Shown here piece after piece: positions 24,553 to 33,239 of a stretch of 64,000 nucleotides of DNA. The stretch covers positions 6,403 to 70,402 of the forward strand of contig JANXLW010000158.1 of NCBI GenBank assembly GCA_025354965.1. The letters are read 5' to 3'. Made by a program: the position numbers and the translations under genes. The first letter of the stretch is position 1; each line of letters begins with the position of its first letter. The stretch is from Betaproteobacteria bacterium. GTDB lineage: Bacteria > Pseudomonadota > Gammaproteobacteria > Burkholderiales > Burkholderiaceae_C. The notes below the pieces were generated by a model. That model saw only the letters and a program-made list of their open reading frames with translations, had not been told where the DNA came from and did not search any database.

Positions 24553-25173
24553 GTGCACTTGGTCCAGACCTCTCTTCCCAAGCGGATCATCGTCGCCATC
24601 TCCGGCGCTAGCGGTGCTGTTTATGGTGTTCGCCTGTTGCAGATGTTGGCCGATCTGGGCAACGTACAAACCCATTTGACAGTATCTGAAGCGGGTCTTT
24701 TGAATTTGCAGCAAGAGCAGGGCATGAACCGTGGCGATATCGAAGCATTGGCGCATGTGGTGCACCCGGTGCACGATATCGGCGCGGTCATCGCCAGCGG
24801 TTCATTTCAATGCGACGGCATGGTCGTTGCGCCCTGCTCCATGCGGACATTGGCGGCGGTTGCGCACGGGTTGTCCGATAACCTGATTGCGCGTGCCGCC
24901 GACGTCATGCTGAAGGAGCGCCGTCGTCTGATTTTGGTGGTGCGCGAAACACCGTTGAATCTTGCCCATTTGCGCAATATGACCAGCGTGACAGAAATGG
25001 GTGGCATCATTTTTCCACCGGTGCCGAGTTTTTATCACCGACCACAGACGCTTGCCGATATGATCGACCACACAGTGAGCCGGGTGATCGACTTACTAGG
25101 ACTGCCGCAGCCGCACGCGCCGCGCTGGACGGGTCTGCTGCCCGCTGCGCCGATCGACCCCAGCGCCGAATAA
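24553..25173 (+). CDS. ubiX: Flavin prenyltransferase UbiX
   Basis: UbiX makes prenylated FMN, the cofactor of the UbiD decarboxylase. The 206-aa flavoprotein has the FMN-binding GASGAVYGVRLLQ near residue 18, the SGSFQCDGMVVAPCSMRTLA loop and the basic KERRRLILVVRETPLN prenyl-phosphate-binding segment. The start is GTG 24553, 34 bp after ubiT. Immediate linkage to ubiD and to ubiUVT joins cofactor synthesis, decarboxylation and anaerobic hydroxylation in one transcription direction. Confidence 0.95.
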   Translation: MHLVQTSLPKRIIVAISGASGAVYGVRLLQMLADLGNVQTHLTVSEAGLLNLQQEQGMNRGDIEALAHVVHPVHDIGAVIASGSFQCDGMVVAPCSMRTLAAVAHGLSDNLIARAADVMLKERRRLILVVRETPLNLAHLRNMTSVTEMGGIIFPPVPSFYHRPQTLADMIDHTVSRVIDLLGLPQPHAPRWTGLLPAAPIDPSAE

Positions 25174-25180
25174 AAAAACC

Positions 25181-26665
25181 ATGGCTTACCGTGACTTGAG
25201 AGACTTCATCGCTCAACTGGAACATTTGGGTGAGCTCAAACGTGTTACCGCGACAGTCTCACCGTATTTGGAGATGACTGCCTTGTGCGACCGCGCTCTG
25301 CGCGCTGGCGGTCCCGCCCTGTTGTTTGAAAACCCGAGTGGTCACAGCGTGCCTGTGCTGGGAAACTTGTTTGGCACAACGCGTCGTGTCGCCATGGGGA
25401 TGGGCGTGAGCGACGTCAGTGAATTGCGCCAGTTTGGCCAGGTGCTGGCGATGCTCAAGGAACCTGAGGCACCCAAAGGGTTCAAGGATTTGATGGGCCT
25501 GGGCAACATGGTGAAAACGTTGTGGCACATGGCACCCAAGGAGCTGCGCAATGCCGCGTGTCAGGATGTGGTGTGGGACGGCAATGATGTTGACCTGGCA
25601 CGCTTACCCGTTCAGCATTGCTGGCCCGGTGACGTGGCACCGCTGATAACCTGGGGCTTGGTCATAACCAAAGGTCCGCACAAAGAGCGACAGAATCTTG
25701 GCATTTACCGGCAGCAGGTTTTGGCGCGCAACAAGGTCATCATGCGCTGGTTGGCGCAGCGCGGTGGCGCCCTCGATTTTCGCGAGCACTGTGCGCTCAA
25801 TCCAGGCCAGCCCTATCCGGTGTGTGTGGCCCTGGGTGCCGACCCGGCAACGATTCTGGGGGCGGTGACGCCAGTGCCTGACAGTCTGTCGGAATACCAG
25901 TTTGCCGGGTTGCTGCGCGGTAGCCGGACCGAGCTGGTGAAAGCTTTGGGCAGCGAATTGCGAGTACCAGCCTCTGCTGAAATCGTTCTGGAAGGGCACA
26001 TTTACCCGGATGTGTCGCACGCCAGCGGGTTCGAACACGCGCTGGAGGGCCCGTTTGGCGACCACACCGGCTATTACAACGAGCAGGACTGGTTTCCGGT
26101 GTTCACCATCGATCGCATCACGATGCAGCGTGACCCTATTTACCACTCCACGTACACCGGTAAACCGCCCGACGAGCCGGCCATGCTGGCGCTGGCCTTG
26201 AACGAGTTGTTTGTGCCGTTGTTGCAACGTCAATATCCCGAAATCACCGATTTTTACCTGCCGCCCGAGGGTTGCAGTTACCGCATGGCGGTAGTGCAAA
26301 TCAAGAAGTCCTACCCCGGCCACGCGCGGCGCGTCATGTTTGGCATCTGGAGTTTTCTGCGCCAGTTCATGTACACCAAGTTCATTGTGGTGGTCGATGA
26401 CGATGTCAATATCCGCGACTGGCAGGATGTGATCTGGGCCATCACCACGCGGGTTGACCCGACACGCGACACGCTGCTGGTGGACAGCACCCCGATCGAC
26501 TATCTGGACTTTGCTTCACCCGTCAGCGGCTTGGGCAGCAAAATGGGACTGGACGCCACGAACAAATGGCCCGGCGAAACCAGTCGCGAGTGGGGGCGCC
26601 CGATGCAGATGAGCGCCGAGGTGACAGCCAAAGTGGAGCAAGTTTGGCAGACTCTGGGTTTGTGA
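25181..26665 (+). CDS. ubiD: 4-hydroxy-3-polyprenylbenzoate decarboxylase UbiD
   Basis: UbiD removes the carboxyl group of the polyprenyl-hydroxybenzoate intermediate using prenyl-FMN. The 494-aa protein starts MAYRDLRDFIAQLEHLGELK and has the family segments GPALLFENPSG, DVARLP-like VDLARLPVQHC, the active-site stretch EGPFGDHTGYYNEQDWFPVF and VVDDDVNIRDW. Length is normal. It begins 7 bp after ubiX, so the pair is certainly co-transcribed. Confidence 0.97.
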   Translation: MAYRDLRDFIAQLEHLGELKRVTATVSPYLEMTALCDRALRAGGPALLFENPSGHSVPVLGNLFGTTRRVAMGMGVSDVSELRQFGQVLAMLKEPEAPKGFKDLMGLGNMVKTLWHMAPKELRNAACQDVVWDGNDVDLARLPVQHCWPGDVAPLITWGLVITKGPHKERQNLGIYRQQVLARNKVIMRWLAQRGGALDFREHCALNPGQPYPVCVALGADPATILGAVTPVPDSLSEYQFAGLLRGSRTELVKALGSELRVPASAEIVLEGHIYPDVSHASGFEHALEGPFGDHTGYYNEQDWFPVFTIDRITMQRDPIYHSTYTGKPPDEPAMLALALNELFVPLLQRQYPEITDFYLPPEGCSYRMAVVQIKKSYPGHARRVMFGIWSFLRQFMYTKFIVVVDDDVNIRDWQDVIWAITTRVDPTRDTLLVDSTPIDYLDFASPVSGLGSKMGLDATNKWPGETSREWGRPMQMSAEVTAKVEQVWQTLGL

Positions 26666-26697
26666 CGGTTATCGTCGCTTTACCGGAAAGGTAGCTC

Positions 26698-27972
26698 ATG
26701 GATTTCGAGTATTCGCCGCAGGTTCAGGCTTGGCGCCGGCGTTTGGAAGACTTCATCGAACGCTACGTATTGCCTTACAACGCCGCTTGGCATCTCTCAG
26801 TGTCGCAGGGCGTCTTTCCGCCACCATTCATGGAGGATCTCAAGGCGCTGGCCAAATCTGAAGGCCTATGGAATCTATTTCTACCCAGCCTGCACGACGA
26901 TGAACCCGGTGTGCGCTTGAGCAATGTCGAATACGCACCCCTTGCTGAGATCATGGGTCGCTTGCCGTGGGCCTCAGAGGTGTTCAACTGCAGCGCGCCG
27001 GATACCGGCAATATGGAATTGCTGCATTTGTTTGCCACCCCTGAGCAAAACCAGCGCTGGCTGCGCCCGTTGCTGGATGGAGAGGTGCGTTCTGCATTCG
27101 CTATGTCCGAGCCCGACGTGGCTTCGTCGGATCCGACCAATTTGCAAACCCATGTGCGCCATCAGGACAACGAGTTGGTGCTCAATGGCCGCAAATGGTT
27201 TGTCACTGGCGCCGCGCACCCCAACTGCAAATTACTCATTGTGATGTGCCGCAGTGGCGACGAGGATGTCGGTAAGCACGCCCGGCACAGCATGGTGCTG
27301 GTGCCGATAGACACGCCCGGTGTCACACTGGTGCGCAATATTGCGATCATGCAGCACCACTCGCCCGAAGGGCATTGCGAAATTGTCTTCTCGAACGTGC
27401 GCGTGCCTGCAACGAATCTGCTGGGTCAGGAGGGTGCGGGCTTTGCCATGGCTCAGGCGCGCCTCGGTCCGGGGCGTATTCATCACTGTATGCGCACTAT
27501 TGGCCAGTGCGAGCTGGCGTTGTCCATGATGTGTGATCGGACGCTGGAGCGCCACGTGTTTGGTAAATACTTGTCTGATTTCGCGAACGTGCAGGAGTGG
27601 ATTGCAGAGTCGCGTCTGGAAATCGACCAGGCTCGACTGCTGGTGCTGCGAGCTGCCTGGCGGCTGGACCAAGGGAAACTCGCACAAGCCCGAGTTGACG
27701 TTTCAGCCATCAAAGTGGTGGCGGCGCGATTGCAGACCCGGGTGGTCAATCGCGCCATGCAAGTGTTTGGCGCCATGGGATTGTCACCCGACACGCCACT
27801 GGCCTATTTTTGGACCTGGGGCCGCGCCATGCAGTTGCTCGACGGCCCCGATGAGGTGCATTTGCGCACAATGGCTCGCCATGAACTGGATCTTGCCCGT
27901 CAATGTCGTGGCGCCACCGCGGCCTATTTCACGCTACCGGAGCAATTGCTGGCCGAGCCGCACATCCGCTAG
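26698..27972 (+). CDS. Acyl-CoA dehydrogenase family protein (ACAD10/11-like)
   Basis: A 424-aa FAD flavoprotein that should introduce a trans-2 double bond into an acyl-CoA. The N-terminal helical domain (1-120) is followed by AFAMSEPDVASSDPTN, the substrate/flavin motif, a beta domain with GRKWFVTGAAHP, and a C-terminal domain containing RTIGQCELALSMM, QVFGAMGLSPDTPL and the DGPDEVHLRTMAR end. The glutamate in DGPDEVH sits where ACAD11-type enzymes place their catalytic base. A GGAAAGG-like site precedes ATG 26698. It lies 32 bp after ubiD but is probably unrelated to ubiquinone synthesis. Confidence 0.9.
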   Translation: MDFEYSPQVQAWRRRLEDFIERYVLPYNAAWHLSVSQGVFPPPFMEDLKALAKSEGLWNLFLPSLHDDEPGVRLSNVEYAPLAEIMGRLPWASEVFNCSAPDTGNMELLHLFATPEQNQRWLRPLLDGEVRSAFAMSEPDVASSDPTNLQTHVRHQDNELVLNGRKWFVTGAAHPNCKLLIVMCRSGDEDVGKHARHSMVLVPIDTPGVTLVRNIAIMQHHSPEGHCEIVFSNVRVPATNLLGQEGAGFAMAQARLGPGRIHHCMRTIGQCELALSMMCDRTLERHVFGKYLSDFANVQEWIAESRLEIDQARLLVLRAAWRLDQGKLAQARVDVSAIKVVAARLQTRVVNRAMQVFGAMGLSPDTPLAYFWTWGRAMQLLDGPDEVHLRTMARHELDLARQCRGATAAYFTLPEQLLAEPHIR

Positions 27973-27995
27973 GTCCCTTATAAACGGGTTGTGTT

Positions 27996-28424
27996 TCAGG
28001 AGTTTGCGCGCTTTTTGAGCCAGCGCATCAGACCGCCGACTACTGGAAGCTTCTCGTACAGCTCTTCCGCAGCGTCCCAGTAGTCACGGTGCAAAGTGAT
28101 ACGACCTGCGTCGTCAAGCACCAGGTGCGAGCCACCCAATATGACCTGCTCCATACGCGGCTTAAATTGTCGAAAGAAAAATCGGAATTCCCAGGTCAGA
28201 AAACATTGCCGACCGTCAATGATCCGCTGGTCAATAACGAAGCGCGGTGCCTCCAACTGGAGGTACATGTGTCGGAAAATGCGCTGGATAGATGCCACAC
28301 CCCGTACATCATTGAAAGGGTCTTTAAAGCGGGCATCGCTAGCGTAGAGCTTGTCCAGTTGTTCGACCCGCTCAGGGGTCAGTCCTTCGAACACTTGCAC
28401 AATGGATTCAACGGTATTTTTCAT
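27996..28424 (-). CDS. NTF2/SnoaL-like protein of the lipid cluster
   Basis: A 142-aa protein with a predicted cone-shaped NTF2 fold: helix 1 VESIVQVFEGLTPERVEQLDKLY, the FKDPFNDVRG segment and a beta-sheet part with FLTWEFRFFFRQF. Members of this group accompany SDR, DUF3833, MFS, CFA and FAD-oxidoreductase genes in singlet-oxygen-type clusters of proteobacteria; the exact role is unknown. ATG 28424 overlaps the SDR stop by ATGA and is preferred over a longer in-frame start. Last gene of the minus-strand operon. Confidence 0.8.
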   Translation of the reverse strand: MKNTVESIVQVFEGLTPERVEQLDKLYASDARFKDPFNDVRGVASIQRIFRHMYLQLEAPRFVIDQRIIDGRQCFLTWEFRFFFRQFKPRMEQVILGGSHLVLDDAGRITLHRDYWDAAEELYEKLPVVGGLMRWLKKRANS

Positions 28425-29197
28425 GAGCGTGTGAAGCGCCGTGTTGCAAGAAAAGTTGCGCGATAAGGCAGCAGCTTCAAGGCCTTCATCCAATAGGTGA
28501 AGCGTTTCGGGAAATGGATCTCAAACGCGCCGCGCGCCCAGCCGCGCAATATCTCCTGTGCTGCAGTCTCGGAGCTGATCAAAGCGGGCATTTTGAATTG
28601 ATTTTGTGCCGTTAGCGGTGTATCGACAAATCCCGGGTTGACCAGGGACACGCCGATGCCGTGGTCTTTCAAATCCAGGTACAGTGCTTCGGCGAGGTTG
28701 ATCAACGCCGCCTTGGTGGGGCCGTAGGCCAGGCTGCCGGGCAAACCGCTGTAGCCAGCAACGCTTGCTACCAGGCTGATATGCGCCGGTGACCCGGGAC
28801 GTGACAAAAAGTATGGCACGACGGCATTCAACAGATGCAGCGCACCCACATAGTTGATCTCGCAGTGGCGCAACATCTCGGTCAAATCGAAGTTGGTGAC
28901 GCTCATTTCGCGGTAATGGCCCGCACAGTAAACGACGCAGTCGAGGTCTCCCTTTGTCAACGCAATGCTGAAGGCGTTGTCGACACTTAGCTGGTCGGTG
29001 CTGTCCAGGGGCAGGCTTAGTGCACCAGGGTGTTCGGCCACAAATGAGTTCAATGCGTCGACGCTGCGGGCAGACACAAGCACCGAGGCACCCAGCGCGT
29101 GCAGTGCCGAGGCAGTAGCGCGGCCGATACCGGTGGAGGCGCCAACCAGCCATACTGTGCGGCCAGCCCAGTCTTTGATGGGTGGGTTCAAGGCCAT
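28421..29197 (-). CDS. Short-chain dehydrogenase/reductase
   Basis: A 258-aa classical SDR. The cofactor motif is GASTGIG (about 20-26); the catalytic Ser is in LVASVAGYSG, and Tyr/Lys are in AYGPTKAALIN. Then comes LVNPGFVDTPLT and a longer basic C-terminal tail than usual (KALKLLPYRATFLATRRF) that may contact the membrane. Substrate unknown, presumably a lipid-linked ketone or alcohol given the neighbours. It overlaps the NTF2-like gene by four bases and follows the lipoprotein gene by 8 bp. Confidence 0.88.
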   Translation of the reverse strand: MALNPPIKDWAGRTVWLVGASTGIGRATASALHALGASVLVSARSVDALNSFVAEHPGALSLPLDSTDQLSVDNAFSIALTKGDLDCVVYCAGHYREMSVTNFDLTEMLRHCEINYVGALHLLNAVVPYFLSRPGSPAHISLVASVAGYSGLPGSLAYGPTKAALINLAEALYLDLKDHGIGVSLVNPGFVDTPLTAQNQFKMPALISSETAAQEILRGWARGAFEIHFPKRFTYWMKALKLLPYRATFLATRRFTRS

Positions 29198-29205
29198 AAC
29201 TGCGC

Positions 29206-29751
29206 TTATCTTTTAGTAAACGACAGCGTCACTTCGCCTAGTCGCACGCCGAACTTGCTCATGCTCGCCCGGTTGAGCATCACCCGGTCATTCATCAGGT
29301 ACATCCAGTCGTCAAACTGCACCTCGTAGACCTTCCCGTCTACCGGTAGCGCCATGGTGTATTGCCAGTTAAAGGCGTTACCGCGCTGCTGTCCCGTTGC
29401 ATCACCCACGACATCGGCAGCCCGGCCGATATAGCGGCCATCGGCCAGTCGCTGCAAGTGCCAAATCCGTTTTTGCCGGGTGCCGTCGGCGTAATTGAAG
29501 TCTTCGTCGAGCAGGCCCTCATCACCTTGCCAGCTGCATTTCATCAGTACGCTGAAGCGCCTGACGACCTTGCCGGAACGGTCAGTGAATACGCCGTAGG
29601 CGTCCAGGGTTCCGTTGAAAAAGTCGCGCAGTTCGAGTACCGGTACTTCATTCGCGTAATCATTGATTTGCTGGGAGCTGCAGCCGACCAGTGCCGCGAT
29701 CGCCGCGACGAGTGCCAGTGCGCGTGCAATCAGGCGTTTATGTTGGTTCAT
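29206..29751 (-). CDS. DUF3833 family lipoprotein
   Basis: A 181-aa lipoprotein: a basic N-terminus, a hydrophobic stretch and the lipobox ALVGCSS (cysteine near residue 23) mark it for lipidation and periplasmic location. The body shows the family pattern LRDFFNGTLDAYGVFTDRSG and ending segment LNRASMSKFGVRLGEVTLSF. The DUF has no established biochemical role that I know; a lipocalin-like beta-rich fold is suggested by its alternating strands. ATG 29751 overlaps the end of the MFS gene (CTATGA). Confidence 0.85.
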   Translation of the reverse strand: MNQHKRLIARALALVAAIAALVGCSSQQINDYANEVPVLELRDFFNGTLDAYGVFTDRSGKVVRRFSVLMKCSWQGDEGLLDEDFNYADGTRQKRIWHLQRLADGRYIGRAADVVGDATGQQRGNAFNWQYTMALPVDGKVYEVQFDDWMYLMNDRVMLNRASMSKFGVRLGEVTLSFTKR

Positions 29752-31035
29752 AGTGCTTTCAGTTGAATCCGAGGTTGAATGTTGAAGATGTAGAGCGTTC
29801 CAGCGGCGAGAGCCTTCAGTGCGCAAGGCAACAAGCAATAAGCTACGGTCAAAGCCTGTAAGGTATGAGGTTCGCGTGCGCCCGGGGCGTAACCCAACAG
29901 GCTTAGCATCGGCAGTGTCAGACCGGCAGCAAGAGCAAGATTAAGTTTTGCTGGCAAGGTTCCACCAGCCAAAATATGCGCCTTCAGATTGACCATGACC
30001 GCCTGCATCCAGAATGACACCGGCAAGCAGCGCCCCCGGTAGCGCCAGGTCGCTACCCAGGGCGACTCCCGACAATGCACAGACGATTAGAAATAAGCCT
30101 GTGTCGCCTGCATGTAGCTGTGTCGCTCCAAGAAAGACAGTGATCGACAGGACCATCCCAATTAGCCAGCAACGCACCAGCCCCCAACGCTTGACACCCA
30201 GCAACCAGAGCGGCATCGACAACGCCCCGCAGACAAAGTAGCAGCCCAGGAATGCCGCCTGCATAACCTCAGGCGCTTGCAGTTTGTCCTGAATAAAGAA
30301 CAGCACCAGCGTCGCAGGCACAGCGCTGGCGATGCCGTTGAGCATGAACACCGCCAACAGGCGTCGAAAGGCGCTGATGCGCCAGGGATGCCAAACACTG
30401 TAAGCCGGTGCCTTCGAGCCGACAGTGCGGAGCACCCGCGAAACGGGGTGTACAGCCCTCGTCCAGCCCAGCCAGCCCAGCAGCAAACTGGCTGCAAACA
30501 GAGCCAGCATGGCGGTCTTACCGATTAGTGACGGGGTCAGCGCGGCCAGCACCACCCCGACCAGCCCCAAGCCTTCGCGCCAGAACACAATGCGACTACG
30601 CTGCGTCGCGTCGCCACCCAGCATGGCACCCCAGGATTGGTGCGCCACAGTGATTGCGCTGTAGGCGCTGTAAGTGACGATGAGCAATGCAGTTGCCCAA
30701 AGTAGCAAAGCCTCTGGTTCTCGGGTCGGCGGAAAGAATAAAAGCGCAAAACTGCCTGCCAGCACAAGGGCGCAGATGCCGCAAAAAACCAGTACCGAGC
30801 GCAGCGAACGAGCATAGAGGTTGTCACACACCCGCCCGAGCAGGGGATCTGTTACAGCATCGAGCAGTCGCGTGCCGAGCAGTATCGCGCCCAATGCGTT
30901 CAGGGACACGCCAAACTCTCGTGCATAGAGATCTGGCAGCATCACATACAAAGGCAGGGCGCAAAAGGCCAGCGGAAAACTCATCAAACCGTATTTGAAG
31001 CCATCCAGCGGACTCAGCGTATATTTGGAAATCAT
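29748..31035 (-). pseudogene. GPH/MFS-type transporter with a single-base frameshift
   Basis: An approximately 428-codon sugar/cation-symporter-like MFS protein. The first 362 or so codons (31035 to about 29950) read MISKYTLSPLDGFKYG and so on to GAYFGWWNLASK, then hit a stop at once. In the next frame the protein continues without loss as LNLALAAGLTLPMLSLLGYA to a stop at 29748. Removing one base from the AAAA run (TTTT on plus, 29946-29949) restores one open frame. It is either a real +1 frameshift, removing the last one or two transmembrane helices, or a homopolymer sequencing error. The rest looks well conserved, suggesting a recent event. Confidence 0.8.
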
Positions 31036-31164
31036 GGGGCAGCGCTGCTATATCTCAACACTGGGTCGCCGCCCGCAAAGGCCGCCGGTCACCCGAGCCA
31101 AAGACAGCATCCGAGCGAAAGATGCGGCTAGCCGCTGTCAATGGAATAGAGACAACAAGCTGTT

Positions 31165-32413
31165 TCATGACAAAGGTTTTTGCAAGGTGTATTGCACCAG
31201 GTTGATGTCGCCGGACTCAAAAGCTGCTTCGCAATAGCTCAGGTAAAACTCCCAAATTCGCATAAAGCGTTGGTCAAAACCCTGCAGCGCAATGTCAGCC
31301 TTGCGCTGCAGGAAAGCGTCACGCCAGCGTCTCAGGGTTTCGGCATAGTCCGCGCCAAAGAAAAACTCGTCTTGCACCAACAAGCCGGCGGCAACGGCCT
31401 GTCGGCGAAACTGATCGGGGCAAGGCAGGCAACCACCCGGAAAGATGTATTGCTGGATGAAGTCGGTCGACTTGATGTAGCGTGCGAACAAAGCATCGTC
31501 AATCACGATGCTCTGGATGCAAGCCAAGCCACCGGGTTTCAGCAGCCGACTAATCGTCTGGAAGTATTGTGGCCAGTAGGAACGACCTACGGCCTCGACC
31601 ATCTCAATGGAACAAATGGCATCAAAAGGTTGGTCACGGATGTCCCGGTAGTCTTGCAGCCGCAGATCGGCGGTTTGTCGCGGGCCGGTGGCAACGCCCA
31701 GATTGTCCAGTCGTAAGTTGGCATACGCCAGTTGCTCGCGGCTCAAGGTCACACCAACGACCGAGGCACCGAATTGCCGGGTAGCTAATTCGGCCAGTGC
31801 GCCCCAACCGCACCCGATCACCCGGTCTGACTTTGGCCATTTGCAAGGCGCGCTGCACCTTGGCGTCTTGCGCCGCTCGCAACGACCGCGTCTGATCTCC
31901 ATCAAACCAGGCCGAGGAGTAGTTCATGCTTTCGTCCAGCCAGAGCTGATAAAAGGTGTTGCCCAGGTCGTAATGTGCGTGGATGTTCTTGCGGCTGTTG
32001 GCGCGGCTATTGTGTTTAAGCAGGTGCTTGATCCGGTACAACAAACGACCCGCCCAGCTACCAAAAATCACATCATCGAGCTCGCGACGATTAGCCACAA
32101 ACACCTTGAGTAATGCGCTCAGGTTAGGTGTGCACCAGTCGCCGGCGATGTAGCTTTCGGCAAAGCCGATATCGCCGGATTTCAGCGCGGCGCCAAAGAC
32201 ATTCCAGTTTTGCAAGGTAATTGAGGCGCTGGGGCTGGCTTGGCTGCCGGGGTTGTGTTGATGCGGATGTACGCCAAAACGGCGAACCGAACCGTCCGGC
32301 AATTGAATCGTCAAGTCGCCATGGCGTAAACGTTGCAGCAGCGCCAGCGCTGTGCGAGCACTGGCAGGTGCATCGTGAGGAAAGGAAAGGGGGGTGGCGA
32401 TGGCGGTGTTCAT
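31165..32413 (-). pseudogene. CFA-type fatty acid methyltransferase, disrupted at the SAM motif
   Basis: A cyclopropane-fatty-acyl-phospholipid synthase-family gene. The N-terminal half (32413 to about 31820) encodes the usual lipid-binding domain, HAHYDLGNTFYQLWLDESMNYSSAWF and AKVRPGDRV. The C-terminal half continues in another frame with GCGWGALAELATRQFG to the normal end FESGDINLVQYTLQKPLS. The LE(I) of the expected VLEIGCGWG SAM motif I is missing. The junction at about 31811-31822 fits a 14-nt deletion between two copies of an ATCGGGTGC-like repeat. Product activity is unlikely. The rest of the operon is intact except the MFS gene. Confidence 0.82.
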
Positions 32414-32447
32414 GAGTGATCAGTGTTCTGAGATAAAACTGGATGTG

Positions 32448-33239
32448 CTATCGGGTCACAAAAACGTCAGGAGCTCGCGGTTTTTTGAAGAAGTTCACGT
32501 TTTTGAGCCAAAGCCGTGCAGCCTGCAGATGAATGTGAAAAACCACCCCCAACGTCAATGCCGGATAGCGCCAAAGCGCTTTGCGCAGTGAAGCTTTGGT
32601 TATGGCTTCCAACGTGCCGTTGACGCTGGTCTGTAGCAGCGGGCCATTGGCATCGTCATGGTCGATGCGGGCTACGGTTCTTTCCTGACCCGCTCGCATT
32701 GCGCGCATGAAGCGAAAGCGATAGCAGCCCTCGACCTGGCAGAACGGTGATACGTGAAATACCTTGGCTGCGCTTACTTCAACACCCCATTGCGGCTCAT
32801 CGAGAAGGTAACAATGCCGTTCCCCAAAAGTGTTGTTGACCTCCACTACGATGGCCCGCAGGGAGCCACCCTGGTCGTTTGCAGCCCGATGGCAATACCA
32901 GAAGCTCACTGGTTTGAAGGTGTAGCCCAGCACGCGCGGATAACAATGCAACCAGATTTCACCGGTGGCGTCCGCAATGCCCTGGCCTGACAACATCTCG
33001 TCAAGCCAGCTCAGGGAGCCGCCTTGCTCTGGCGGACGGCCATCGCCATGGTCGCTGTCAAAAAAACTCAGTGCGGCAGACCGGTTGATCGCCAGTGGAC
33101 CAATCTCGTCGCCAGTGTTATGTGCAAGCGTGCGCATCGGTAGTAACAGGAAATAGGTTGGATAGGTGAAGGCGTTGTGCATCGGTCGAACACGCGTGTG
33201 TCGGACCTGCCCGAAGCCGATCAGGGGATCGTTTTTCAT
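32448..33239 (-). CDS. DUF1365 family protein of the lipid cluster
   Basis: A 263-aa protein of the DUF1365 family, found almost always next to an FAD-dependent amine-oxidase-like protein and a CFA-type methyltransferase. Family signatures seen are VRHTRVRPMHNAFTYPTYFL at the N-terminus, YPRVLGYTFKPVSFWYCH in the middle and HVSPFCQVEGCYRFRF later. Its biochemical role is not established; genetic linkage suggests a part in methylated or furan-type fatty acid formation. The start overlaps the FAD oxidoreductase stop by four bases. Confidence 0.9.
   Translation of the reverse strand: MKNDPLIGFGQVRHTRVRPMHNAFTYPTYFLLLPMRTLAHNTGDEIGPLAINRSAALSFFDSDHGDGRPPEQGGSLSWLDEMLSGQGIADATGEIWLHCYPRVLGYTFKPVSFWYCHRAANDQGGSLRAIVVEVNNTFGERHCYLLDEPQWGVEVSAAKVFHVSPFCQVEGCYRFRFMRAMRAGQERTVARIDHDDANGPLLQTSVNGTLEAITKASLRKALWRYPALTLGVVFHIHLQAARLWLKNVNFFKKPRAPDVFVTR

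Noticed and set aside
29206..29838. N-terminal extension of the DUF3833 lipoprotein
   Set aside because: The extension lies inside the end of the MFS gene and would place the lipobox far from the N-terminus.
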